DNA from: Alistipes sp.
GTDB taxonomy: Bacteria; Bacteroidota; Bacteroidia; Bacteroidales; Rikenellaceae
Direction: 5' to 3'
Assembly: GCA_017483225.1 (NCBI GenBank)
Contig: JAFULF010000010.1
Location: 44,685 to 108,684, forward strand
DNA: 64,000 nucleotides
Of the stretch, positions 45,315 through 55,000 are shown piece after piece (within the stretch, counting starts at the first letter, position 1; every line of letters starts with the position of its first letter). Under the pieces are notes generated by a model. It had not been told where the DNA came from, did not search any database, and saw nothing but the letters and a program-made list of their open reading frames with translations. Made by a program: the position numbers and the translations under genes.

Positions 45315-47149
45315 TAGTCAAGATGATGAAATACAATATCGTACTGATGGCCGCCGAGCACGAGCGTCTTATTGAGGCTCTGCGCAGGACGGGCTTGGTC
45401 GATATAACCACTTCGGGCTGGGAGGCCACGGAGGAGGATCGTGCGCTGCTGCTCGATGTTGAGGGTCGCAAGAAGGCTCTCGAAGTGTTGGAGCGCATCG
45501 CAGCGACGAGGGCAGAGTCGGCAAATACCTCGGCACAGGTGCCGGCAGGGGAGGTCTATGCTACCTACCTCACGGCGCAGGGCGAGATTGCCGCTGCCAA
45601 GGGCGAGATTGCACGCCTGCAAAAGCTGCTCGACGAGTGGACCCCGTGGGGTGATTTCTCGGTCGATACGCTTGCGAAGTTGGCCGATGCGGGTGTTGTG
45701 TTGCGCTACTTCGTGACGCAGGGCTCAACCTTTGAGAAGAGCCTTACCGAGTGGGCAGAGCAGTACAATATCTCTCTCGTGAGCAACGAGGGCGGTATGG
45801 CCCGCTTTGTGGTCATCGGCACCGCAGAGCAGGAGATTAACCTCGATGCGCAGGAGTTGAAGGCTCCGCAGATGGGTCTTGCGGAGGCTCGAAAGGCGAT
45901 AGATGCCGCCGAGGCTACCATCGCTGCGGCGGAGGACTCGCTTGCTGCTTGTGCAGCCTCTCGTGGGGAGATTACCTCGGAGTTGGCGGCACTGCGCACC
46001 GCACTGCAAAATGTGCGTATCGCTGCTACCGCAGAGCGTGCCGCAGACGATATGCTGATGGTCTTGGAGGGCTGGGCCGAGGAGAGCACTTGTGCACGGG
46101 TGGATGCCCTGCTTGATGAGATGCCTGATACGGTCTATGTTAAGTCGAAGCCGACGATGGAGGATGATACTCCGGTGAAGTTGAAGAACAATAGCTTTGC
46201 ACGTCTGTTCGAGCTGATTGGCTCGCTCTATGCGTTGCCGAAGTATGGTACGGTCGATTTGACCCCCGTCTTTGCACCATTCTATATGCTCTTCTTCGCC
46301 ATCTGTCTTAACGATGTGGGCTATGGCTCAATCCTCTTCCTCGCAGGTCTGTTGCTCTTCTTCAAGGGCGGACCGAAGATGAAGACGGCATCGAAGCTGA
46401 CGATGATTTGCGGAGGTGCATCGGCACTCTTTGGCTTCTATACGGGCGGTCTGTTCGGTGTGAGCATCCCTACGGTATTCCCTGCGATAGATTGGTTCCC
46501 ATTCCTCGACTTCCAGAACGACTTCTTCACGATTTCGATGGTTATAGGTGTTGTTCAGATACTTATCGGTATGGCAATCAATATCGGCTATACCTGCTAC
46601 ACCTTCGGTGTGAAGAATGCTCTCGGCTCGATAGGCTGGTTCCTGATGATTCTCTCGACCTGTCTGGCTGCCGTTGCCGGTATGGTGGGCATCGAGTGGT
46701 TCAGCCTCGGCTCCGTGGCATATATGGCTGTCGCCGGTGTGGCTCTCGTGCTGATGTTGCTGCTCAACCGACCAAGTTTCAACCTCTTTGCAAACTTTGG
46801 TTCGGGTCTGTGGGATACCTATAATAATATAGCGGGATTGTTGAGTGACGTGCTCTCGTATATCCGACTCTTTGCTATCGGTCTCTCGGGCGGCGTGCTT
46901 GCGCAGGTGTTCAACAACCTTGCGCTCGGTATCACGGGTCTGGATGCAGGCTTCGGGGATTTCTCCCTCGGCACCGTCTTCCAGATTATCGGAGCTTCGG
47001 CAATCCTTCTGGTGGGTCACGCCATCAACCTCTTTATGTCGTGTATCTCCTCGTTTGTGCATCCTATGCGTCTGACCTTCGTGGAGTTCTTCAAGAACGC
47101 AGGCTTTGAGATGACCACACGTGAGTTTACACCTCTGAAAAACGAATAA
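45311..47149 (+). CDS. V-type ATP synthase subunit I (a)
   Basis: 612-residue membrane stator subunit forming the ion half-channels. The N-terminal half (1-310) is soluble and helical; the C-terminal half has about seven to eight transmembrane segments, starting with FAPFYMLFFAICLNDVGYG and including SYIRLFAIGLSGGVLAQVFN, whose Arg is the expected essential residue facing the rotor Glu, and a terminal ...FVHPMRLTFVEFFKNAGF motif. Length and motifs fit bacterial subunit I. Confidence 0.93.
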   Translation: MIVKMMKYNIVLMAAEHERLIEALRRTGLVDITTSGWEATEEDRALLLDVEGRKKALEVLERIAATRAESANTSAQVPAGEVYATYLTAQGEIAAAKGEIARLQKLLDEWTPWGDFSVDTLAKLADAGVVLRYFVTQGSTFEKSLTEWAEQYNISLVSNEGGMARFVVIGTAEQEINLDAQELKAPQMGLAEARKAIDAAEATIAAAEDSLAACAASRGEITSELAALRTALQNVRIAATAERAADDMLMVLEGWAEESTCARVDALLDEMPDTVYVKSKPTMEDDTPVKLKNNSFARLFELIGSLYALPKYGTVDLTPVFAPFYMLFFAICLNDVGYGSILFLAGLLLFFKGGPKMKTASKLTMICGGASALFGFYTGGLFGVSIPTVFPAIDWFPFLDFQNDFFTISMVIGVVQILIGMAINIGYTCYTFGVKNALGSIGWFLMILSTCLAAVAGMVGIEWFSLGSVAYMAVAGVALVLMLLLNRPSFNLFANFGSGLWDTYNNIAGLLSDVLSYIRLFAIGLSGGVLAQVFNNLALGITGLDAGFGDFSLGTVFQIIGASAILLVGHAINLFMSCISSFVHPMRLTFVEFFKNAGFEMTTREFTPLKNE

Positions 47150-47174
47150 CAATAATTAACAAACAAATTAATAA

Positions 47175-47660
<486 letters not shown>

Positions 47661-47682
47661 CGGTAAGCGACATTGATAAGTG

Positions 47683-47721
47683 AAAGAGGTTGTCCGGCAG
47701 GTTTTGCGGACAGCCTCTTTT
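47683..47721 (+). terminator. Terminator of the V-ATPase operon
   Basis: 14-bp stem AAAGAGGTTGTCCG / CGGACAGCCTCTTT with one G-U pair and a 10-base loop, ending in TTTT. Confidence 0.85.
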
Positions 47722-47734
47722 GCTGTTTGGGAGG

Positions 47735-47853
47735 GGGCGCAACATTAAGGGTGATTAAGGGGGACGCAGACGTTTGGGGGAGTTTGTAAGAGTCCGCAGA
47801 GTTTTTGAACAACATTAACAACCTTTACCCCTCCCTCTTAACATTTTGCGCCC
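47735..47853. repeat. Dispersed inverted-repeat element, copy 2 (119 bp)
   Basis: Bounded by a perfect 8-bp terminal inverted repeat GGGCGCAA / TTGCGCCC. Read on the minus strand it has the same blocks in the same order as 29949-30101: TAAAGGTTGTTAATGTTG, CAAAAACTCTGCGGA, TCTTAC, CCCAAA, CCCTTAAT.ACC, CTTAAT and GTTGCGC. It is shorter because some TTAA-containing arm units are absent. Confidence 0.65.
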
Positions 47854-48059
47854 TTCGGAGTGCAACGGCAAAATAGCCTTGTCGGGGTGCTTTCTTTTTG
47901 CGTTGAGCCTCACTCATATTCCTGTCCGTGCTTTCCTTTTGTATTACTTTGGTGGGAAAATATGCAAAAGTTGCTTTTGGCTTTCTTTTTCTTTCCTTTT
48001 ATTCGGGTGATAGGCGTATAAAATTTATCTTTTATGTGTGATTGTGTTTGTTTTTGTGC
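47854..48059. other. Intergenic region upstream of glpA
   Basis: About 200 bases, AT- and T-rich towards glpA. I see no gene, no clear operator and no further repeat here. Confidence 0.5.
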
Positions 48060-48067
48060 TATCTTTG
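48060..48067 (+). promoter_or_regulatory. -7 promoter element for glpABC
   Basis: TATCTTTG followed by C, 47 bases before the glpA start. A T/G-rich stretch lies upstream, but no uniquely placed -33 element. Confidence 0.6.
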
Positions 48068-48114
48068 CGCCGTGAAAGGGAAATAACCATTCCGACACAT
48101 ACATTTACCACTAT

Positions 48115-49734
48115 ATGACAAAAGAATACGATGTGATTATTATCGGTGGCGGTGCAACCGGAGCAGGTGTGGCACGTGACTGTGCGTTGCGTGGCATCAA
48201 GCCTCTGCTGGTTGAACGCTTCGATATCGCTACGGGTGCGACGGGCCGTAACCACGGACTGCTGCACAGTGGCGCACGCTATGCCGTGAATGACCACGAG
48301 TCGGCCGAGGAGTGTATCCGTGAGAATATGATTCTGCGCCGCATCGCCTCCCACTGCGTTGATGAGACGGGTGGTCTCTTTATCTCCCTGCCGGAGGATG
48401 GCTTGGAGTTCCAGAAGAAGTTTATCGAGTCGTGCCTCTCGGCGGGCATCTATGCCGAGGCTATCGACCCGAAGGAGGCTCTGTTGCTCGAACCGTCGGC
48501 CAACCCTGCACTCATTGGTGCGGTGAAGGTGCCGGATGGCTCGGTGGACCCGTTCCGTCTCACGACGGCCAATATTATTGATGCCAAGTTGCACGGTGCC
48601 GAGGTGCTGACCTACCACGAGGTTGAGGAGCTTATTATGGAGCAGGGTCGTGTAGTGGGTGTCAAGGTGCTGGACCGCAAGAGTGGCGAGCGTAAGGAGA
48701 TTCGCTCACGCATCGTGGTCAATGCAGGAGGTATCTGGGGCCACAATATCGCCAAGAAGGCGGGTGTGACTATCAATATGTTGCCTGCGAAGGGCTCGTT
48801 GCTGATTTTCGGCCACCGAGTGAACAACGTGGTGCTGAACCGCTGTCGTAAGCCTGCCGATGCCGATATCCTCGTGCCGGGCGATACCATCTCGCTCATA
48901 GGTACAACGTCGAGCAAGGTGCTTTTCGACGAGGTTGACAATATGTATGTGACGGCCGATGAGGTCGATTTGCTGTTGCGTGAGGGTGCTATGCTCGCAC
49001 CGTCACTTCTTCATACCCGCATCCTGCGTGCCTATGCAGGTGTGCGCCCTCTGGTGGCATCGGATGACGACCCGAGCGGTCGTAGTGTCAGCCGTGGTAT
49101 CGTGGTGCTTGACCACGCTACACGTGACGGCGTGGAGGGCTTCATAACCATCACGGGAGGTAAGTTGATGACCTACCGTCTGATGGGTGAGTGGACTACC
49201 GACCTCATCTGTAAGAAGCTCGCCGTGGATGCCAAGTGTACCACTGCCGAGCGTCCGTTGCCGGGCTCGTCGCCACAGAAGCGTGAGCAGACATCCCGCA
49301 AGATACACGCTGTGCCTACGATGCAGCGTGAGTCGTCGCTCTATCGTCACGGCGATATGGCGGAGAGGGTCGAGACCTCGACCTCTGCCAAGCGCTCGCT
49401 CGTGTGTGAGTGCGAGGAGGTGTCGGTCGGAGAGGTTGAATACGCAATCAACGCCTTGGAGGTCAATAACCTTGTCGATTTGCGTCGCCGTACCCGTGTG
49501 GGTATGGGAACGTGCCAGGGCGAACTCTGTGCTTGCCGTGCCGCAGGCCTTATGGCGGAGCACGGGAAGTACTGCACCCGCCGTGCCAAGCAGGACCTTG
49601 CCTCGTTCCTCAACGAGCGATGGAAGGGTATGGCTCCGGTGGCGTGGGGCGATACGCTGCGTGAGAGCGAGTTCACGATGTGGCTCTACGACGGCGTTTG
49701 TGGTTTAACGACTAAAAAGGAGGAGGAGAAGTAA
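48115..49734 (+). CDS. glpA: Anaerobic glycerol-3-phosphate dehydrogenase subunit A
   Basis: FAD-binding catalytic subunit oxidising glycerol-3-phosphate to dihydroxyacetone phosphate. The 539-residue protein begins with the dinucleotide fold YDVIIIGGGATGAGVARD, has the GATGRNHGLLHSGARYA substrate/FAD loop, and ends with a BFD-like cysteine domain (CECEEVSVGEVEYA...GMGTCQGELCACR, around residues 425-480) as in E. coli GlpA. Its stop overlaps the glpB start by one base. First gene of glpABC. Confidence 0.94.
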   Translation: MTKEYDVIIIGGGATGAGVARDCALRGIKPLLVERFDIATGATGRNHGLLHSGARYAVNDHESAEECIRENMILRRIASHCVDETGGLFISLPEDGLEFQKKFIESCLSAGIYAEAIDPKEALLLEPSANPALIGAVKVPDGSVDPFRLTTANIIDAKLHGAEVLTYHEVEELIMEQGRVVGVKVLDRKSGERKEIRSRIVVNAGGIWGHNIAKKAGVTINMLPAKGSLLIFGHRVNNVVLNRCRKPADADILVPGDTISLIGTTSSKVLFDEVDNMYVTADEVDLLLREGAMLAPSLLHTRILRAYAGVRPLVASDDDPSGRSVSRGIVVLDHATRDGVEGFITITGGKLMTYRLMGEWTTDLICKKLAVDAKCTTAERPLPGSSPQKREQTSRKIHAVPTMQRESSLYRHGDMAERVETSTSAKRSLVCECEEVSVGEVEYAINALEVNNLVDLRRRTRVGMGTCQGELCACRAAGLMAEHGKYCTRRAKQDLASFLNERWKGMAPVAWGDTLRESEFTMWLYDGVCGLTTKKEEEK

Positions 49735-50990
49735 TGAGATACGATAGCGTTATTATCGGTGGCGGTCTTTCGGGACTCGTGTGCGGTCTGCGTCTGGTGC
49801 AGGCGGGCAAGCGTTGTGCCATCATCTCGTCGGGACAGAGTGCACTGCACTTCTCGTCGGGCTCGTTCGACCTTCTCTCGGCACTACCCGATGGCGAGGC
49901 TGTAACCTCCCCGGTGGAGGGTGTCAAGGTGCTTGCGGAGCAGAACGAGGAGCACCCATACGTAAAGATGGGCGTTGAGCGTTTCGCTGCTCTGGCTGCG
50001 GAGGCTGTGGCTACGCTGCAAGGTGCAGGCGTGGAGGTTGAGGGCGATGTGGCGAAGAACCACTACCGCCTGACCCCTATGGGTACCTTGAAGCCTACGT
50101 GGCTCACCCTGTCGGGCTACGTGCGTAGCGAGTCGGCCGAGGCTCTGCCTTATAAGAGCGTGCTGCTGCTCAATGCCGAGGGCTTCCTCGACTTCTATGC
50201 GCAGTTTATCTCTGACGAGTTGCGCAAGACGGGTACCACGTGTCGAATCTGCAACTTCAATCTCCCTGCGTTGGAGATTATACGCAATAACCCTACCGAA
50301 ATGCGCTCGGCAAACATTGCCCGCATCTTCGACAACGAGCAGGCTGTGGAGGCGCTCTCTCAGATTATCTCACGTGAGGCGGGCGAGTGCGAGGCGGTGT
50401 TGTTGCCGGCATTCCTCGGTATCGAGCGTGGGGATGTGCTTGCACGTCTGCAAGAGCGTTGTGGCCGCACCATACGTGTCGTGGCTACACTGCCACCATC
50501 GGTGCCGGGCGTGCGCACACAGATAGCCCTGCGTAAGGCCTTCGAGAGGGCAGGTGGCGTCTATATGCTGGGCGACACGGCTCTCGGCTTCGAGGAGTCG
50601 GAGGGTAGAATTACCAAGATATACACGCAGAATCACGGCAATATCGCCATCGAGGCGGATGACTTCGTGCTCGCTACGGGTAGCTATTTCAGCCAAGGCC
50701 TTGTTGCCAAGCGTGAGGGCGTTGTGGAGCCTCTGTTCGGCTCCGACGTATGCCAGAGCGAGAGCCGTGGCGAGTGGTACGAGCGTGATCTCTTCACGGC
50801 GCAGCCATTCGAGAAGTTCGGCGTGAGGAGCGATGCCTCGTTGCGCATCCTGCGAGGTGGTAAGGCGGTCGAGAACCTCTACGTCATAGGCGCAGGTCTT
50901 GCCGGCTTCAACCCCGTAAAGGAGGGTTGTGGTGCGGGTGTCTCGATGCTCTCTGCCGTATATGTATCTGATAACATTTTGAAAAAGTAG
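49734..50990 (+). CDS. glpB: Anaerobic glycerol-3-phosphate dehydrogenase subunit B
   Basis: Second flavoprotein subunit, 418 residues, with an N-terminal FAD fold (YDSVIIGGGLSGLVCGLRL) and a C-terminal NLYVIGAGLAGFNPVKEGCGAGV motif. The middle LPAFLGIERGDVLARLQE and the context between glpA and glpC confirm the assignment. It passes electrons from GlpA towards GlpC. Length is close to E. coli GlpB (419). Confidence 0.93.
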   Translation: MRYDSVIIGGGLSGLVCGLRLVQAGKRCAIISSGQSALHFSSGSFDLLSALPDGEAVTSPVEGVKVLAEQNEEHPYVKMGVERFAALAAEAVATLQGAGVEVEGDVAKNHYRLTPMGTLKPTWLTLSGYVRSESAEALPYKSVLLLNAEGFLDFYAQFISDELRKTGTTCRICNFNLPALEIIRNNPTEMRSANIARIFDNEQAVEALSQIISREAGECEAVLLPAFLGIERGDVLARLQERCGRTIRVVATLPPSVPGVRTQIALRKAFERAGGVYMLGDTALGFEESEGRITKIYTQNHGNIAIEADDFVLATGSYFSQGLVAKREGVVEPLFGSDVCQSESRGEWYERDLFTAQPFEKFGVRSDASLRILRGGKAVENLYVIGAGLAGFNPVKEGCGAGVSMLSAVYVSDNILKK

Positions 50991-51000
50991 GGGGAGTACA

Positions 51001-52209
51001 ATGATAGTAAAGGAGAATAGCAAGAATAACTTCGAGCAGTGTATCAAGTGTACGGTCTGCACCGTCTATTGCCCCGTTGCAGCGGTAAATCCACTCTACC
51101 CGGGCCCCAAGCAGGCAGGCCCCGATGGGGAGCGTCTGCGTTTGAAGCGTCCGGAGTTCTATGACGAGGCACTCAAATACTGCCTCAACTGCAAGCGCTG
51201 TGAGGTGGCTTGTCCGTCGAATGTGCGCATCGGCGACATCATCCAGACGGCACGTATCAACCATAGCAAGAGCAAGCCGGGGTTGCGTGAGTTCACCCTT
51301 GCCAATACCGACCTTGTAGGCTCGGTGGCTACGCTCGCTGCACCGGTAGTGAATGCTACGGTAGGGTTGAAACCCGTCAAGGCGATTATGGATAAGGTGG
51401 TGGGTATTGACCATCGCCGCATCTTCCCGAAGTACTCGCAGGGTACCTTCGAGGGGTGGATGCGCAAGCAGCGCAAGGCGCAGAGCACCTTCGAGAAGCA
51501 GGTGGCATACTTCCACGGCTGCTATGTGAACTATAATAACCCGCCGCTGGGTCAGGCTTTCGTGCGTGTGATGAACGCCTTGGGCTATGGCGTACAACTC
51601 CTCGATAAGGAGAAGTGTTGCGGCGTGGCACTCATATCCAACGGATTTATCAAGCAGGCACGCCGTCAGGCGGAGGTCAATGTTCGCTCCATCCGCACGG
51701 CGGTCTTGGAGAAGCAGTTGCCGGTGCTGGCAACCTCCTCGACCTGTACCTTCACGCTGCGTGATGAGTACCCGCACCTGCTCGGGGTTGATAACCACGA
51801 TGTGCGTGATGAGGTGGAGTTGGCCGTGCGCTATATCTACCGTCTTGTGCAGCAGGGTGCCAAGTTGCCGTTTAAGGCTGATGCTCCGAAGATTCGGGTG
51901 GCCTACCATACGCCGTGCCATATGGAGAAACTCGGCTGGTCCTCCTATTCGATAGAGCTGTTGAAGATGATACCTTCGGTGGAGGTCACCGTGCTCAACT
52001 CGCAGTGCTGCGGTATCGCCGGCACCTACGGCTTCAAGAAGGAGAACTACGAGACTTCGCAGGCTATTGGCGAGGGGCTCTTCCGTCAGATTGAGGCTTC
52101 GGGGTGCGACTATGTTGTCACCGACTGCGAGACCTGCAAGTGGCAGATTGAGATGTCCACCTCGAAACGAGTGTTGCACCCGTTGGAGGTACTTGCGCAG
52201 GCTCTTTAA
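51001..52209 (+). CDS. glpC: Anaerobic glycerol-3-phosphate dehydrogenase subunit C
   Basis: Iron-sulfur subunit that links the dehydrogenase to the menaquinone pool. The 402-residue protein has two [4Fe-4S] motifs, C14-C17-C20-C24 and C61-C64-C67-C71, then two CCG-type cysteine-rich domains (KCCGVALISNG; CHMEKLGW; QCCGIAGTYGFKKENYE) and CETCKWQ near the end. Like E. coli GlpC it has no long transmembrane helix. Last gene of the operon; a strong terminator follows about 130 bases later. Confidence 0.94.
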   Translation: MIVKENSKNNFEQCIKCTVCTVYCPVAAVNPLYPGPKQAGPDGERLRLKRPEFYDEALKYCLNCKRCEVACPSNVRIGDIIQTARINHSKSKPGLREFTLANTDLVGSVATLAAPVVNATVGLKPVKAIMDKVVGIDHRRIFPKYSQGTFEGWMRKQRKAQSTFEKQVAYFHGCYVNYNNPPLGQAFVRVMNALGYGVQLLDKEKCCGVALISNGFIKQARRQAEVNVRSIRTAVLEKQLPVLATSSTCTFTLRDEYPHLLGVDNHDVRDEVELAVRYIYRLVQQGAKLPFKADAPKIRVAYHTPCHMEKLGWSSYSIELLKMIPSVEVTVLNSQCCGIAGTYGFKKENYETSQAIGEGLFRQIEASGCDYVVTDCETCKWQIEMSTSKRVLHPLEVLAQAL

Positions 52210-52342
52210 TGCTGCTGCAATGTGAATGAATCACTAATAGAAGAAACCTAAAAAAAACCACAGAGGAGTTCTTCCTCACTGAGCATTTGCTCAACCATAA
52301 AAACCTACTAACGAAGTCTCTGGCCGGGTTACCAAAGACGAA

Positions 52343-52380
52343 GATAGCGGAGTCCCTAAAACTCCGCTATCGCTTTTTTT
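52343..52380 (+). terminator. Terminator of the glpABC operon
   Basis: Perfect 11-bp stem GATAGCGGAGT / ACTCCGCTATC with a 7-base loop followed by GC and a long T run. It lies between convergent glpC and the rubredoxin gene. Two smaller hairpins (around 52265-52285 and 52313-52340) precede it without T tracts. Confidence 0.88.
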
Positions 52381-52398
52381 TGTGTATGTCGGCTCCGA

Positions 52399-52560
52399 CT
52401 ATTCGACCACCTCGAACTCATCCTTGCCAACGCCGCAGAGAGGGCATACCCAATCCTGCGGAATTGCCTCGAAAGGTGTGCCCGGCGCAATGCCGCTATC
52501 AGGGTCGCCGACCTCGGGGTCGTACACCCAATCACATACTGTGCAACGATACTTTTTCAT
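52399..52560 (-). CDS. Rubredoxin
   Basis: A 53-residue electron carrier with one FeCys4 site: the pairs YRCTVCDW (Cys6, Cys9) and VCPLCGVGK (Cys39, Cys42) are the rubredoxin signature, with the expected YDP.VGD.DSGI.PGT.F linker between them. Such proteins carry electrons in oxygen or peroxide detoxification and other anaerobic redox steps. It follows the cytochrome c maturation gene by 59 bases on the same strand. The start is ATG MKKY; the whole protein is of family length. Confidence 0.95.
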   Translation of the reverse strand: MKKYRCTVCDWVYDPEVGDPDSGIAPGTPFEAIPQDWVCPLCGVGKDEFEVVE

Positions 52561-52619
52561 ACGTTTGTACTTTTAAGGTTAGACACTATTGCTAAGAGTT
52601 GTAATTCAAAAACTATGCT

Positions 52620-54863
52620 CTATGCGTAGCTGTGCATACCTCCCAACAGCATATTTACGCCGAAGTAGGTCACAAGTACCGACAGAAAGGCGAGGATGCA
52701 GAAGAGGTGGAACGCCATTGGTCGGCGTAGTGTCGGGATTGAGCCGCCGTGCAGGCCAAAGGCGTATATGAGCATCGTAATCAACGCCCACACCTCCTTC
52801 GGGTCCCAGCCCCAGTAGCGGCCCCACGAGATATTTGCCCATACAGCCCCTATGAATATGCCTGCCGTGAGGAGGAAGATGGCGGGGTAGAGCATCAGGT
52901 TGCTCGCCCGTTGTAGCCGCAGGGCCTCCTCCATAGCCTCCTTGTGAGGACGTGTGAGGCGGAGGGCGAAGGCGGTCACTCCGTTGAGCATCATAAAGGC
53001 AAAGAGCGAGTAGGCGACCATTATCACCACCACGTGAATCGAGAGCAGTGGCGACTGCAATACGGGCATCAGCTGTGTGATGCGTGGGTTCGCCTCGCCC
53101 ATCATCGCCACCAGCAGCGTGAAGCCGCAGAGTAGCAGTCCGAAGGGTTGCGCCATACGAAACCTTCGTTGCAGCAGCAGGGCGACCATCAGAGATGCCC
53201 ACGCCATAAACTGCATCGTCTCGAAGCCGTTGGACAGAGGCACGTGGTCGCTGATGTACCAGCGCAGGGCGATATGTAGTGTGAGGTACGCCTCCACGGC
53301 CACTATCAGCGTGCCGAGCACCACCTCCACGATGCGCTCCGTCCTTGCGGAGAGTGAGCGGCGGGCTATGCGGAGCAGGAAGGCTATGATGCCGAGCGTC
53401 AGGCAGAGCATAGATAGCGGACGGCTCCACGAGAAGGTGTTGTAGAGCCTCTCGGCACGGAATCGAGCCTCGGAGGGGGCGTGGCTGCCGGCTCGAAGGA
53501 GCTGGTATTCACGTATCTGCTTCAATAGCGAGAGGGCCTGCGTGTAGTCGCCTCGCTCGACGCTCTGTGCCACGAGCGGAATGCTGCCTCGTATGAGGAG
53601 CGCCTCCTCGCTGCCGATACCCTCGGGCAGGGCATCCACGGGCGAGTACCACACGGGATAAGGCTCCCGACCATCTCCGTATGGGAAGATGCGCAGCATC
53701 GAGCCGGTGCAGAGCATACTCACAAGGTTGAACTTCTCGTTGGCGGCAGCCACCTGCCGAGGCTCATACTCGCCCCCGAGGTTTTGGAGTGCAGGGGTGA
53801 GTTTGTAGTCGCCATCCTCGGCTATGAAGTCGGCGATGGAGGCGTACTTGCCCTCCACGCCAAGCAGTTGCTGTACCTGCTTGTTCTTGATTTTGAGCAT
53901 CGGCTCCCTCTGCCACTTCGGCGTGAAGAGGAGCCATCCGCACATCACCTGCTCGGCACTCAACCCCTTGTATGTGGGCTTGCCGTATAGCTTGGTCGTG
54001 AGGTCACGAGCGAGGGTCTGCATCGGGCAGATGCGGTCGTTGTAGTAGATGTGGAGGTTGCCAAATGCCTCCGCCACATCGTGAGGCACGCTCGGAGGGG
54101 TGTGCTCCTGTGCCGAGAGGGGGCCCGTCGAGGCGCATATTGCGAATATGAGTATAGTGAGCTTTCGTGTGGTTGCCGACCTCCATAGGGTGCGAAAACG
54201 GCTCCTCGGCTCGAAGAAGAAGAGGAGCATCGAGAGCAGTAGCAGGCCATAGCCCACGTATGTCGTAGCTATGCCGTAGGGGTCATACGATACGCAGAGT
54301 GTTGTCCCCTCGCCGTCGGGGTCGTAGCCCGACTGATAGAGGCGATAGGAGCGGTACGAGAGTATGTTGTTCATAGATACGACCCCCTCAAACGACACTG
54401 CGCCGTCGCTTATGTCGAGTGTGCTGACATAGTCCATAGGGGCGAAGGTGCCGGGGTAGTACTCCATCCTGAACTCCCGAAGGGTAACTTTGAACGGGAG
54501 CTGGTAGGGTGCGCCACTATCGAGAACGAAGTGCTTGACGGGGACCTCGCCACGTCGCAGATGCATCTGCCCCTGACGTGCCGTGAGATGTGTGGTGAGC
54601 GCACCGAGGAGGATGATGCCAAACGAGAGGTGGAGCAACAGGGTTGCCCGCTTGCGCCACACACCGCACTGCACGATGTAGATGAGTGCCGAGCAGGCCA
54701 TAATCGCCCAGAGCATCACCGTTACGGGGGAGCCGTAAAGGTGCTCGTAGGCATACGCCGTGCCGTACATCTTCTCTACGATGCTCGCTATGGCAAGCAG
54801 CAGAGCAATCAGTGCCATCGTTCCGAAGGCGATATATTTTGATAGTCGTTGGCTCGCTTTCAT
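52620..54863 (-). CDS. Fused cytochrome c maturation protein (ResB-CcsA type)
   Basis: 747-residue membrane protein for system II cytochrome c synthesis, which exports haem and ligates it to apocytochromes. The N-terminal part (1-230) has ResB-like helices around a periplasmic domain (LHLSFGIILLGALTTHLTA; VSMNNILSYRSYRLYQSGYD), then a long periplasmic domain, and the C-terminal part (about 480-747) is CcsA-like with the haem-handling WWD segment ISWGRYWGWDPKEVWALI. The fused architecture is common in Bacteroidetes. A -7-like element stops 5 bases before the start. No cytochrome gene is adjacent; rubredoxin follows downstream. Confidence 0.88.
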   Translation of the reverse strand: MKASQRLSKYIAFGTMALIALLLAIASIVEKMYGTAYAYEHLYGSPVTVMLWAIMACSALIYIVQCGVWRKRATLLLHLSFGIILLGALTTHLTARQGQMHLRRGEVPVKHFVLDSGAPYQLPFKVTLREFRMEYYPGTFAPMDYVSTLDISDGAVSFEGVVSMNNILSYRSYRLYQSGYDPDGEGTTLCVSYDPYGIATTYVGYGLLLLSMLLFFFEPRSRFRTLWRSATTRKLTILIFAICASTGPLSAQEHTPPSVPHDVAEAFGNLHIYYNDRICPMQTLARDLTTKLYGKPTYKGLSAEQVMCGWLLFTPKWQREPMLKIKNKQVQQLLGVEGKYASIADFIAEDGDYKLTPALQNLGGEYEPRQVAAANEKFNLVSMLCTGSMLRIFPYGDGREPYPVWYSPVDALPEGIGSEEALLIRGSIPLVAQSVERGDYTQALSLLKQIREYQLLRAGSHAPSEARFRAERLYNTFSWSRPLSMLCLTLGIIAFLLRIARRSLSARTERIVEVVLGTLIVAVEAYLTLHIALRWYISDHVPLSNGFETMQFMAWASLMVALLLQRRFRMAQPFGLLLCGFTLLVAMMGEANPRITQLMPVLQSPLLSIHVVVIMVAYSLFAFMMLNGVTAFALRLTRPHKEAMEEALRLQRASNLMLYPAIFLLTAGIFIGAVWANISWGRYWGWDPKEVWALITMLIYAFGLHGGSIPTLRRPMAFHLFCILAFLSVLVTYFGVNMLLGGMHSYA

Positions 54864-54868
54864 AATTG

Positions 54869-54876
54869 CAAAGATA
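54869..54876 (-). promoter_or_regulatory. -7-like element abutting the cytochrome c maturation gene
   Basis: TATCTTTG followed by C on the minus strand, ending 5 bases before the start codon at 54863; as at 24688, initiation there would give a leaderless or nearly leaderless mRNA. No -33 TTTG is evident. Confidence 0.4.
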
Positions 54877-54928
54877 GAAAAAGGTGGCGAAATATGACTC
54901 TGTCGTCGCCTTCGGATGTGAGATTTTC

Positions 54929-54959
54929 TTTGATAATTACGATAAATATACTATTTTTG
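54929..54959 (+). promoter_or_regulatory. Bacteroidetes promoter for the mannitol PTS operon
   Basis: TTTG (54929-54932) and TATTTTTG (54952-54959) separated by 19 bases, an excellent match. The start codon of mtlA is 41 bases further on. Confidence 0.75.
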
Positions 54960-55000
54960 TTAAATATTACGTTTGCTACGACGAATTTATTAGTAGGATT

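Noticed and set aside
52210-52342. Additional small gene between glpC and the terminator
   Set aside because: No start/stop pair with plausible coding content; only short hairpins are seen.
54884-55000. N-terminal extension of mtlA by 39 codons
   Set aside because: It covers the promoter TTTG-N19-TATTTTTG and does not resemble the EIIC N terminus, which begins at MVRDKIQNFGRSL.
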